Shown here piece by piece: positions 54,871 to 62,866 of a DNA stretch of 64,000 nt (positions are counted from its first letter, which is position 1; the number at the start of each line of letters is the position of its first letter). The stretch is from DATMGU01 sp035555315 (GTDB lineage: Bacteria; Pseudomonadota; Alphaproteobacteria; ATCC43930; CGMCC-115725). The stretch is taken from NCBI GenBank assembly GCA_035555315.1, contig DATMGU010000051.1, forward strand, positions 1 through 64,000. Reading direction: 5' to 3'. The notes beneath the pieces were generated by a model, which was given only the letters and a program-made list of their open reading frames with translations, was not told where the DNA came from and made no database searches. The position numbers and the translations under genes are program-made.

Positions 54871-56094
54871 TCAGCCCTTCAACCCGTCGATGACCGGCCG
54901 GCGGTAGCTCGCGATCGCCGGCACCAGGGCCAGCACCATGCCGGCGAGGATCAGGCCACCGACCATGACGGCCTCCGGGCCGCCCAGCCGTACCGATAGG
55001 ACGAGGCCTGTTCGCGCCGTCAGCACCGCGGCCATCAGCCGGGCGCCGCCATAGCCCAGCAACAAGCCCAGCCCGCCGCCCGCCACGATCAGGCTGCTGA
55101 CCTGGCACCACACCACCAGGAACACGTATCCGCGCGACGCGCCCAGCGCGCGCAGGATCGCCAGTTGCCGGGCACGCATCGCCAGCAAGGCGCCGACCGC
55201 CAAGAGCACCGCGCCGACCACCAGAATTTCGGTCGCGACGGAGATCGCCGCCAGAAGATCGCGCGCATCGCCGAGCGTCCGGTAGAGCTCGACCAGGATC
55301 TCCGCCGGGAACACCGCGAGGGTGCCGCCCCCGCGATAGAGGCCGCGCAGCTGATAGGCGGCCATCACCGTTTTGGGCTTCACGACGATTGCCGGAACCC
55401 CGGCCGGTTCGCTTTCCCAAGGCGGTCCGATATGCGGATCGCCCGCCGGATGCCCGGTCGGCAAGCCGTGAACTTCCCACACGGCTTCGATCGGCACGAT
55501 GATCGCCCGATCCCAGGGGGTGCCCCGCCGAGGCAGCCGGCCGACCACCGTGTAGTCGATCCCCTTATGCTCGTCCTCCTCATCATCGGCGATCGAGGCG
55601 TGGCCGGTGCCGGGCTGGCCATGCGACGGTATGATGTGCTCGCCGATGCGGGAGTCGACATCGGCGCCGATCACCGCCTCATAGATCGCGGCGAAGACCC
55701 GTCCCTCATCCGGCGCGCGGCCGCCGCCGGCTGTGACGAAATCCGGGGTCGATCCGACGATGGGATAGGTCCGCCAGCGGTCGCCGAACCCGATCGGCGC
55801 CGCGAAGGCCACGCCGGGCTCGGTACTCAGCTTTTGCAGTACTCTGCCGGGCAGGAGCGGCACCGAGGCGGGTTGCAGATAGACCGTGCTCAGCACCAGT
55901 TGCGTCTGGCTGCCGGGTGCCCCGACCAGCAGGTCGAAATCATCCGCCGCCCGGGCGCTGCCCCGCCGCAAGGCCCGCTCCTGCGCGCTGACCGCGACGC
56001 CCAGCGCCACGGCCAGTGCGATCAGCATGACGACCGCGATGCAGCCGACACGCGATCGGCGGAACTCTGCCAGCATGACGGGTAAAGGGTTCAT
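54871..56094 (-). CDS. MacB/FtsX-type ABC transporter permease
   Basis: 407 aa. One N-terminal membrane segment (VGCIAVVMLIALAVALGVAV), a large periplasmic domain (~residues 45-280) and three C-terminal segments, the FtsX/MacB layout. The C-terminal end includes ARQLAILRALGASRGYVFLV, the hallmark that contacts the ATPase. ATG 56094 shares a base with the ATPase stop (TGATG). Transporters of this type move lipoproteins, peptides or act mechanically on periplasmic proteins. Confidence 0.87.
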   Translation of the reverse strand: MNPLPVMLAEFRRSRVGCIAVVMLIALAVALGVAVSAQERALRRGSARAADDFDLLVGAPGSQTQLVLSTVYLQPASVPLLPGRVLQKLSTEPGVAFAAPIGFGDRWRTYPIVGSTPDFVTAGGGRAPDEGRVFAAIYEAVIGADVDSRIGEHIIPSHGQPGTGHASIADDEEDEHKGIDYTVVGRLPRRGTPWDRAIIVPIEAVWEVHGLPTGHPAGDPHIGPPWESEPAGVPAIVVKPKTVMAAYQLRGLYRGGGTLAVFPAEILVELYRTLGDARDLLAAISVATEILVVGAVLLAVGALLAMRARQLAILRALGASRGYVFLVVWCQVSSLIVAGGGLGLLLGYGGARLMAAVLTARTGLVLSVRLGGPEAVMVGGLILAGMVLALVPAIASYRRPVIDGLKG

Positions 56095-56834
56095 CACGCC
56101 GCCAGGCCGCCGGGATTGATGTCGACCAATCGACCGCCTTCCAGCCGATAGACCCGATCCAGCCGCGCCAGCAGCGTCCGGTCATGCGACACGATGATCA
56201 CCGTGGCCGCCGCCTCGGCACCAAGGTCTAACAGCATATCGGCGATGCGATGGCCGTTCTCGGTATCGAGACTGGCGGTCGGCTCGTCGGCCAGAAGCAG
56301 GGGCGGCTGGAACAGCATGGCGCGGGCCACGGCGACACGCTGCATCTCCCCGCGCGACAGCCGCTCGACCCGTCGATGCGGATCGGCCAGCCCGACCCGC
56401 TCCAACAGATCCCGCGCGCGCCGGGCGAGATCGGCCGGCACCCTCAGATGGTCGAACAGGCAGGGTAGCAGCACGTTATCGAGCGCGCTCAGCCCGTCGA
56501 TCAGATGGAAATCCTGGAACACCAGCCCGACCTGGCGACGCCGCCAGCGGTCGCGTGCCGCTTCCCTGAACTCGCTGACCCGGATCCCATCAAAGCTGAC
56601 GCAGCCGCCGCTCGGCCGGATCAGTCCGGCGATTGCATGGATCAACGACGATTTGCCCGATCCCGATGGACCGGTGATGCCGATCCGCGCACCCGGCGGG
56701 ACCGTCAAAAGCGGGATATCGAGCACGTTCTGACGCTCGCCCTGCGCCAACGGATAATCCAGTGCCAGCCCCTCGATGGCCAGGCCGCCACAGGCATTGG
56801 GCACCCCGGCATTGGGCACCCCGGCATTGGACAT
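56094..56834 (-). CDS. LolD/MacB-type ABC transporter ATPase
   Basis: 246 aa from ATG 56834; ATG 56864, overlapping the upstream gene, is possible. Walker A GPSGSGKS, signature LSRGEMQR (Arg in place of the second Gly), Walker B LLLADEPTASLD and switch His in IIVSHDRTLL. The N-terminal ~15 residues are a repeat of Asn-Ala-Gly-Val-Pro encoded by a 15-base tandem repeat. Powers the permease at 54871. Confidence 0.87.
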   Translation of the reverse strand: MSNAGVPNAGVPNACGGLAIEGLALDYPLAQGERQNVLDIPLLTVPPGARIGITGPSGSGKSSLIHAIAGLIRPSGGCVSFDGIRVSEFREAARDRWRRRQVGLVFQDFHLIDGLSALDNVLLPCLFDHLRVPADLARRARDLLERVGLADPHRRVERLSRGEMQRVAVARAMLFQPPLLLADEPTASLDTENGHRIADMLLDLGAEAAATVIIVSHDRTLLARLDRVYRLEGGRLVDINPGGLAA

Positions 56835-56837
56835 CCT
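56793..56837. repeat. Three 15-base tandem repeats in the ATPase 5' end
   Basis: GGCATTGGGCACCCC occurs at 56793-56807 and 56808-56822, with a third copy at 56823-56837 differing at three positions. The unit is a multiple of three, so copy-number change would vary the N-terminus without shifting frame. Confidence 0.75.
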
Positions 56838-56841
56838 GGCG

Positions 56842-57294
56842 TCAGGCAAGCCGGTATTCGGCATCGACCACGCGCAATAGGCTGACGAAGCCGGTCTTCG
56901 GGTCCATCTTCGACCCCGTCTCCAGCCGGCCGACGACTTGGATACCGTCATAGGGCGAGGTGAAACCCGCGCTCTCCCGCAAATGGATGACGACGATGTC
57001 GATCGGCCAGCTGGCATCGCTGTCGCAGAACGGGCACAGCGAGACCGGCGTGCGGGTCAGCACGAAGAAATCCGCCTCGGCCTTCAGCGGCGGTGCCATG
57101 AATCCCTTGATCGAGACGGGCTTGCCGGACAGGCCGACGATCTTGTCGGTGAATTCCAGGCCCTGCAGCGTCGCGGGCTTATAGAGATCGGCGAAGGTGA
57201 TCGGCACCGGCGTCTCGGCCGCCCGGCCAACCCGCGGTGCCAGGGTCAGCGACAGGCCGGCGATCAGCAATAAGCGGCGATCCAGAGGCTTCAT
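56842..57294 (-). CDS. Small periplasmic protein with Cys-x2-Cys (DUF3299-like)
   Basis: 150 aa from ATG 57294. Signal peptide RRLLLIAGLSLTLAP, cleavage near GRAAE. The mature protein has GKPVSIKGFMAPP, then TPVSLCPFCDSD with Cys87 and Cys90, and YDGIQVVGRLETGSK. It resembles DUF3299 proteins, which are often encoded with MacB-like transporters and in some bacteria with zinc-regulated genes. The Cys pair could bind metal or form a disulfide. Probably the periplasmic partner of the two ABC genes downstream. Confidence 0.72.
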   Translation of the reverse strand: MKPLDRRLLLIAGLSLTLAPRVGRAAETPVPITFADLYKPATLQGLEFTDKIVGLSGKPVSIKGFMAPPLKAEADFFVLTRTPVSLCPFCDSDASWPIDIVVIHLRESAGFTSPYDGIQVVGRLETGSKMDPKTGFVSLLRVVDAEYRLA

Positions 57295-57354
57295 CGAACG
57301 GCTCCCAAATCTTGGTGCCATAAGGTAGTTCGGCAGTATGACGTCGGCATGACA

Positions 57355-58779
57355 CTAACCCAGCCGTGCCAACCAGCCGACCAAGCGGCGGCTTCGGTCG
57401 GAAAACAGCTTTGGCATGAAGAAACTGCCGGCCGCCCGTTTGGAGGCTTCGCCCAGCGTTGGGTACGGCGCGATCATATTCGCCACGGCGCCGATTTTCA
57501 GCCCCTGGCCGATCGCCAGGGTCCAGACCTGCAGCAGGTCGCCGGCATCGGCGCCGATGATCCCGGCGCCCAGGATACGCCCGCGCGGCGTCGTCACCAC
57601 CTTGACGAAGCCGGGGGTCCGCCGCTCCGCCTGGGCCCGATCATTCTCGTGGAACGGCCAGCGCAGCACGGTGACGACACCATGTTTGACCCGCGCCTCG
57701 GCTTCCGTCAGGCCTACCTGGGCCAGTTCCGGATCGGTATAGGTAACATGTGGCAGGGCCGTGTAGTCGGTCTTGGCCGGCAGGCGGAACAGCGCGTTTC
57801 GAATGACGATGCCGGCATGATAGCCAGCGACATGGGTAAAGCGTGGACCATCCGCCACATCGCCGATCGCGAAGACGCGCCGGTTGGTGGTGAGCAGCCG
57901 GCGATCGACCATGATGCCGGCGGGCCCGTGCTCGATTCCGGCGGCGGCGAGGTCCAGCGCCTCGATCGTCGGCCGCCTGCCGCTCGCGATCAGCAGATGC
58001 GACGCGTCCAGGACGACGCTGTCGCCCCCGCGAGATAGGGTCACCGTGATCCGTTCGCCGTTGGGGGCGACCCGCTGCACCGCGGCGTTCTCGTAAAGGG
58101 TGACCTCATCCCGGCGTAGTTCGCGGCGCAGCACGTCGACCAGTTCCGGATCGTCCTGCCCCAGCAAGGTCGCGGCTTCGACGATGCTCACCCGGCTGCC
58201 CAGCCGGCGGTGCGCCTGCGCCAGCTCCACCCCGATCGGACCACCACCGATCACGATCAGGTGGTCGGGCAACACCGGGTTGTCGAACACCGTCTCATTG
58301 GTGAGATACGCCACCTGATCCAGCCCCGGGATCGGCGGCACGGCCGGGCGCGAACCGGTGGCGACGACGAAGCGACGGGCTCGTATGGTAGTCTCGCCGA
58401 CGCTCACCCGGTCGTGCCCGGTGAACCGTGCCTCCCCGGCGATCACCCGCACGCCCAATGCCGTGAACCGCTCGACCGAGTCGTTCGGCGCGATCGCCTC
58501 GATGACGCCGCGGACATGGCGCCGAACCGCCGCGAAATCGACGACCGGCGCCACCATCCCGATGCCGAAGCCCCCGGCGTGGCGCGCCGCCGTCGCAGTT
58601 TTCGCCGCTGCCAGCAGTGCTTTCGATGGCACGCAGCCGGTATTGAGGCAGTCGCCGCCCATGCGGTGCCGTTCGATCAGCACGGTCGATCGGCCCAGCT
58701 GCGAGGCGCCGGCCGCCACCGACAGTCCGCCGGAACCGGCGCCGATCACGCAGATATCGACCTCCACCACCTCGCTCAC
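57355..58779 (-). CDS. Pyridine nucleotide-disulfide oxidoreductase (mercuric-reductase/LPD-like)
   Basis: 474 aa from GTG 58779, overlapping the TVP38 stop (GTGA). FAD motif ICVIGAGSGGLSVAAGASQLG (residues 9-29); redox Cys44 and Cys49 in GGDCLNTGCVPSK; NAD motif VIGGGPIGVELAQAHRRLG. At the C-terminus the dihydrolipoamide-dehydrogenase catalytic His is Tyr439 (APYPTLGE), and there is no MerA-type terminal Cys pair, so it is neither a true LPD nor a true MerA. Substrate unknown. Coupled to the TVP38-type membrane protein. Confidence 0.88.
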   Translation of the reverse strand: MSEVVEVDICVIGAGSGGLSVAAGASQLGRSTVLIERHRMGGDCLNTGCVPSKALLAAAKTATAARHAGGFGIGMVAPVVDFAAVRRHVRGVIEAIAPNDSVERFTALGVRVIAGEARFTGHDRVSVGETTIRARRFVVATGSRPAVPPIPGLDQVAYLTNETVFDNPVLPDHLIVIGGGPIGVELAQAHRRLGSRVSIVEAATLLGQDDPELVDVLRRELRRDEVTLYENAAVQRVAPNGERITVTLSRGGDSVVLDASHLLIASGRRPTIEALDLAAAGIEHGPAGIMVDRRLLTTNRRVFAIGDVADGPRFTHVAGYHAGIVIRNALFRLPAKTDYTALPHVTYTDPELAQVGLTEAEARVKHGVVTVLRWPFHENDRAQAERRTPGFVKVVTTPRGRILGAGIIGADAGDLLQVWTLAIGQGLKIGAVANMIAPYPTLGEASKRAAGSFFMPKLFSDRSRRLVGWLARLG

Positions 58780-59648
58780 GATTGATCCTCGTCCAGCGCG
58801 CCATTGGAGCGCCGGCGCCAATGCTGATAGATGACCGGCAGCAGCGCCAGCAGCGCCAGGCCGAGTAGCGGTCCCGCGATCGACGGCTTGCTGAAGATCG
58901 ACAGATCCGGCATTTGCCCCGCGTCGAAGACCGCGCCCAACCCATTGCCGATGCTGGCAAACACCAGCACCGCCGGAATGATGCCGAGCAGAGTGGCCAG
59001 GACATAAGTGCGCAGCGGGACACCCAGGAAAGCCGGCAGCAGATTGATCAGGAAGAACGGCACGAGCGGCAACAGACGCAACATCAGTAGATAGCTGAAC
59101 GCGTTGCGCCGAAACCCGGCTTCGAACCGACCCAGCATCGGTCCGGCGCGGCGCCGCAGGTGGTCGCCTATTCCCGCGCGTGCCGTCACGAACAACAGGG
59201 TGGCACCCAGCGTCGCCGAGATCACGGTCGCGATCGTGCCAGTGACGGTGCCGAACAGGAAGCCACCCGTCAGCGTCAGGATCACCCCGCCCGGCACCGA
59301 CAGCGCCACGACGGTGGTGTAGATCAGCATGTAGATCGCCAGCGCCAGCACCCCATGTTGGGCGACCGCTTCCCCCAGCCAGGCGCGGTTCCGTGCCAGG
59401 CTGTGAAACGTCAGGTAACGCTGCAGGCCGAACCCGAAGAACACGGCGAGCCCGATCGCCAGCAGGCCAAGCGGCAACAGCCGCGTCGCGATCGACCCCA
59501 GCCTGTTCTTCGGCGTCGGCGTGGCGGGAGCGGCGTCGGGCAAGCGGCGAAACTCCTGTTCCTGACGATCGGCCTTGGACGTTCGACACTGTCGCAGGTT
59601 GAAGTAGCACCGGTATCGCCGTCGATCCATGCCCACACTTACCGGCAT
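58776..59648 (-). CDS. TVP38/TMEM64-family membrane protein (DedA-like)
   Basis: 290 aa, five to six membrane segments. Family blocks include VVALSVPGGVILTLTGGFLFG and LLRLLPLVPFFLINLLPAF. The family belongs to the DedA/VTT group linked to lipid transport across the membrane. The first ~50 residues are polar and poorly supported; ATG 59630 or an internal TTG preceded by GGAG could be the true start. Its stop overlaps the oxidoreductase start, a pairing that recurs in bacteria. Confidence 0.85.
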   Translation of the reverse strand: MPVSVGMDRRRYRCYFNLRQCRTSKADRQEQEFRRLPDAAPATPTPKNRLGSIATRLLPLGLLAIGLAVFFGFGLQRYLTFHSLARNRAWLGEAVAQHGVLALAIYMLIYTTVVALSVPGGVILTLTGGFLFGTVTGTIATVISATLGATLLFVTARAGIGDHLRRRAGPMLGRFEAGFRRNAFSYLLMLRLLPLVPFFLINLLPAFLGVPLRTYVLATLLGIIPAVLVFASIGNGLGAVFDAGQMPDLSIFSKPSIAGPLLGLALLALLPVIYQHWRRRSNGALDEDQS

Positions 59649-59669
59649 TGGCGATTTATGGGGACGGGG

Positions 59670-59834
59670 TTATTCCTTTGGCCGTAACGGCAGCACGCGC
59701 AAACGCGCATGAGTCGGAGCCACGGTGAGCAACGCGCCTTCGTCCAGCTCGGATGCCATCTGTCGAAGGGCGGCGACGACCCGCTTGCCGCCCATCACAT
59801 CAGGCTGCTGGGTGATGCGATTCAACTGTTCCAT
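59670..59834 (-). CDS. 54-aa ORF, probable remnant of a DUF433/DUF5615 toxin-antitoxin pair
   Basis: ATG 59834 has GAGGGATCG upstream, so it may be translated. The first ~18 residues (MEQLNRITQQPDVMGGKRV) match the start of DUF433 antitoxin-like proteins. The remainder (MASELDEGALLTVAPTHARLRVLPL) resembles the C-terminal end of DUF5615 PIN-like proteins, usually encoded next to DUF433. It may therefore be an in-frame deletion fusion. Too short to keep either function. Both matches are from memory. Confidence 0.5.
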   Translation of the reverse strand: MEQLNRITQQPDVMGGKRVVAALRQMASELDEGALLTVAPTHARLRVLPLRPKE

Positions 59835-59910
59835 GCACCGATCCCTCTCGAACCTCACTCTGACCGTAGTAGTTTGAGAATATCGACCCAAGAACTATTT
59901 GTGAGAATTG

Positions 59911-61011
59911 ATGGCGCGGCATTTGGTTCTGGTCGGCGGTGGTCATTCCCACATTGAGGTTTTGCGGCGCTTCGCGCTCGATCCGCCGCCGGATTGTCGT
60001 TTGACGCTGATCGCCCGGCAGTCTCATTCGATCTATTCCGGGATGCTGCCCGGTGTCGTCGCCGGGCGCTATCGACGGGACCAGGCGGAGATCGATCTGG
60101 TGCCGCTCGCCCGTCGCGCAGGCGCCGCCCTGCTGCTCGACGAGATGATCGGTCTCGACCCCACGGCGCGGCAGGTGATATGCCGGATCGCCGGGCCGGT
60201 CGGCTATGATCTGCTGGCGCTGGATATCGGCTCGACCGGCGGCCTTTCGGTGCCGGGTGCCGCCGACTACGCCCTGCCGGTAAAACCGATCGATCGGTTT
60301 CTCGACCACTGGCAAGCGCTCGCCGCGCAGCCAGCGTTACGCGGCAGGATCGCCGTGGTTGGTGGCGGGGCGGGGGGCGTCGAGCTGGCTCTGGCGATCC
60401 GTGCCGGGTGTGTCCCGCCGGGTCCGGAGGTGACGCTCGTCACCGCCGACGAACTGCTGCCGGGAATGCCGCCCCGCGCGCGTCGTCTGCTGGGGGATCA
60501 GCTCCGCCGCCGGGATATCACCATCGAGGCCGGCCGGCCGGTCACCCGGGTGACACCCGGCGAAGTCATGCTCGCGGATGGCACTTCTCTGCCGTTCGAC
60601 ACGGTACTTTGGGTGACCGGTGCCGTCGCCCCTGCTTGGATCGGGCGGTGCGGGCTCGCGACCGATCCCGACGGTTTCGTCGCGGTCGATGCCGGTCTCC
60701 GGTCGATATCGCATCCGACGGTGTTCGCCAGCGGCGATGTCGCGGCCGTCGCTGGGTACCGGCTGCCGAAAGCGGGGGTGTTCGCCGTCCGTCAGGGGCC
60801 GGTATTGGCGAGCACATTGCGCCGCGTGCTCGCCGGGCAGCCGCCCATCCCTTACCGACCCCAACGGCATTGGCTCAGCCTGATCTCGACCGGCGACGGC
60901 CGGGCGGTCGCCACCCGCGCCGGCTGGACGGTCTTCGGTCGGCTCCCATGGTATCTGAAGGATTGGATCGATCGACGCTGGATTGCACGCTACAACCAAC
61001 CCGACCGTTGA
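59911..61011 (+). CDS. FAD-dependent oxidoreductase of the SelD-associated type (stand-alone)
   Basis: 366 aa. LVLVGGGHSHIEVLRRFALD then HSIYSGMLPGVVAGRY is the N-terminal signature of the pyridine nucleotide-disulfide oxidoreductase domain often fused to selenophosphate synthetase (TIGR03169-like). A second Rossmann motif, IAVVGGGAGGVELALAI, binds NAD(P)H, and HPTVFASGDVAAV completes the FAD site. No SelD domain follows. Related to NDH-2 and sulfide:quinone reductases, but the substrate is unknown. ATG 59911 is chosen over the adjacent TTG. Confidence 0.85.
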   Translation: MARHLVLVGGGHSHIEVLRRFALDPPPDCRLTLIARQSHSIYSGMLPGVVAGRYRRDQAEIDLVPLARRAGAALLLDEMIGLDPTARQVICRIAGPVGYDLLALDIGSTGGLSVPGAADYALPVKPIDRFLDHWQALAAQPALRGRIAVVGGGAGGVELALAIRAGCVPPGPEVTLVTADELLPGMPPRARRLLGDQLRRRDITIEAGRPVTRVTPGEVMLADGTSLPFDTVLWVTGAVAPAWIGRCGLATDPDGFVAVDAGLRSISHPTVFASGDVAAVAGYRLPKAGVFAVRQGPVLASTLRRVLAGQPPIPYRPQRHWLSLISTGDGRAVATRAGWTVFGRLPWYLKDWIDRRWIARYNQPDR

Positions 61012-61032
61012 TTCCCCATATGCGAGGCAACC

Positions 61033-61908
61033 ATGACCGATACAGGCACTGCTAGCACGGCCGCCGCCGAGGACCAGGTCGCTTATTGGAACGGCCGTGC
61101 CGGCGAGCGCTGGGTGCACTATCAGGAACAACTCGACCAGGTGTTCGGGGGGATCGCCCAGGCGGCACTCCGACACGCCGGGATCGATGCCGGCGCGCGG
61201 GCGATCGATATCGGCTGCGGTTGTGGCGGTACCCTGATCGAACTCGCGCGGCGGGCCGGTCCGACCGGCCGGGTTACCGCCCTCGATGTCTCGGCGCCCA
61301 TGCTGGATCGGGCACGGCAGAGGGCGGCGACCCTTACCGATGCGGCGCCGATCGATTTCCTGTTGGCCGACGCGGCGACCCATGCCTTCCCGTCCGCCAC
61401 GATCGATCATCTGTTCTCCCGCTTCGGCGTGATGTTCTTCGATGATCCGGTGGCGGCCTTCACCAATCTGCGTGGCGCTCTGCGGCCGGGCGGCCGGCTC
61501 ACCTTCGCCTGCTGGCGCGCGCCCCGCGACAATCCTTGGGCGATGGTGCCGCTCCATGCCGCCTACAAGCACGTGCCCAAGATGGATCCGGTCGATCCAG
61601 AGGCCCCCGGCCCCTATGCCTTCGCCGAGGCCGATCGCGTGCGGGGCATCCTCACCGCCGCCGGCTTCACGGGGATCGACCTCTCGCCGCTCGACCTGCC
61701 CCTCGATCTCGGGGCCGGCGGCGGCCTCGATGCCGCCGCCGAGCTGGCGCAGAATATCGGGCCGGCCAGCCGCGCACTGCGCGGCGCCGACGACGCGACC
61801 GTCGCCGAGGTTCAGGTGTCGATCCGCGAGGCGCTGACGCCCTTTGTCGACGGATCGGCGGTCCGCCTTGTCAGCGCCGTCTGGCTTGTCACCGCCGGTA
61901 ACCCGTAG
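61033..61908 (+). CDS. Class I SAM-dependent methyltransferase (UbiE-like)
   Basis: 291 aa. AIDIGCGCGGTLIELARRAG is the SAM-binding motif; TALDVSAPMLDRAR, FSRFGVMFFDDPVAAFTNL and ALRPGGRLTFACW are the following class I motifs. It lacks the conserved Cys set of arsenite methyltransferase ArsM. GAGG precedes ATG 61033. Between the FAD protein and the DUF2064 gene on the same strand, so probably one operon; substrate unknown. Confidence 0.88.
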   Translation: MTDTGTASTAAAEDQVAYWNGRAGERWVHYQEQLDQVFGGIAQAALRHAGIDAGARAIDIGCGCGGTLIELARRAGPTGRVTALDVSAPMLDRARQRAATLTDAAPIDFLLADAATHAFPSATIDHLFSRFGVMFFDDPVAAFTNLRGALRPGGRLTFACWRAPRDNPWAMVPLHAAYKHVPKMDPVDPEAPGPYAFAEADRVRGILTAAGFTGIDLSPLDLPLDLGAGGGLDAAAELAQNIGPASRALRGADDATVAEVQVSIREALTPFVDGSAVRLVSAVWLVTAGNP

Positions 61909-61917
61909 CGGCCGATC

Positions 61918-62595
61918 ATGTGGGGGGCTGGTCGTCCAGCTCTGGTCATGATGGCCAAGGCGCCCAAACCCGGTGCGGTCAAGACCCGTCTGGTCCCGCC
62001 ATTGACCTTGGACCAGGCGTCCGGCCTCACCCGCGCCTTCATCGGCGACATCGCCCATAGGATGGCGGCGACTCCCGCCTCCCTATGGTTGGCGCATGGT
62101 CCCGATGACGTCCCAACGGATTTCGACGGCTTGCTGCCGCCCGGCTTCGACTTCCTCGTGCAGCACGGCGCGGATCTCGGTGCACGGATGGCCGATCTTA
62201 TCGAGCGACGGTTGGCGGCCGGGGCGTCGTCGGTCTGCCTGATCGGTTCCGACCTGCCCTCGCTGCCGGCCGAAATCCTGGTCGAGGCACTGCGGCTGCT
62301 TGATCTGCCCGGTGATCGGGCGGTCCTCGGGCCGGCCGTGGACGGGGGCTATTATCTGATTGGGCTGAAACGGCCGCATCCCGGCCTGTTCGATCGGATG
62401 GTGTGGAGCACGCCGACGGTCATGGCCGAGACATTGGGCCGCGCCGCATCACTCGCCCTTCCCACGGCGAGCCTGTCCATGGTCGAGGACATCGACGATC
62501 CCGCCGCCCTCGATCGCCTGGCTCGGCGATTGACGGTCGATCCGAGCCTCGCCCCGCGCACCGCCACGTTCCTGGCGGCGCTTGAGACTTATTAG
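61918..62595 (+). CDS. DUF2064 / TIGR04282-type glycosyltransferase-like protein
   Basis: 225 aa. MMAKAPKPGAVKTRLVPPLT, IGSDLPSLPAEILVEAL and LGPAVDGGYYLIGLKRPHP are the family blocks; the fold is GT-A nucleotidyl/glycosyltransferase-like. Members are annotated as arsenosugar-biosynthesis-associated glycosyltransferases when near a radical SAM gene, which is not seen here. ATG 61918 has no clear ribosome site; the double Met at residues 11-12 is an alternative start. Overlaps the convergent small gene by four bases. Confidence 0.88.
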   Translation: MWGAGRPALVMMAKAPKPGAVKTRLVPPLTLDQASGLTRAFIGDIAHRMAATPASLWLAHGPDDVPTDFDGLLPPGFDFLVQHGADLGARMADLIERRLAAGASSVCLIGSDLPSLPAEILVEALRLLDLPGDRAVLGPAVDGGYYLIGLKRPHPGLFDRMVWSTPTVMAETLGRAASLALPTASLSMVEDIDDPAALDRLARRLTVDPSLAPRTATFLAALETY

Positions 62596-62798
62596 GGGTC
62601 GATGGCCTCGGCGCAGGCATCGGTCGGCGCCGCGGCTGCGTGTCCGACCAGGGGCACGATCTTCAACGCCGCGGAGCCTACCCTGCACGGTGCCGCGACC
62701 ACGCCACAGCCAGTGGTGGCACCACATACCAGCACCATCATCGCCAGAGCCGACAACCGGCTGAACGCCCGCCTCGATCCTCCGGATAAACCCGTCAT
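62592..62798 (-). CDS. Small putative lipoprotein, DUF6726-like
   Basis: 68 aa from ATG 62798, with GAGGAAG upstream; a longer upstream frame is not real. Signal sequence AFSRLSALAMMVLVCGATTG followed by Cys and VVAAPCRVGSAALKIVPLVG, the conserved block of small alphaproteobacterial DUF6726 proteins. The lipobox is imperfect (Thr rather than Leu at -3). Function unknown. Confidence 0.75.
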   Translation of the reverse strand: MTGLSGGSRRAFSRLSALAMMVLVCGATTGCGVVAAPCRVGSAALKIVPLVGHAAAAPTDACAEAIDP

Positions 62799-62866
62799 TT
62801 GCCGCTTCCTCACGCAGTTCCTGTCATAAGGAAATGCGCAACGGCGCCGTCGGGTTCCGTTATCCC

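Noticed and set aside
57355..59610. A 751-residue frame suggesting a fusion of an unknown domain to the disulfide oxidoreductase
   Set aside because: The first ~277 residues are an out-of-frame reading of the TVP38 gene. The GTGA overlap at 58776-58779 marks the true start.
60337..62058. A 573-residue antisense frame across the FAD and methyltransferase genes
   Set aside because: It crosses three genes with clear motifs on the other strand and has the composition of a high-GC shadow.
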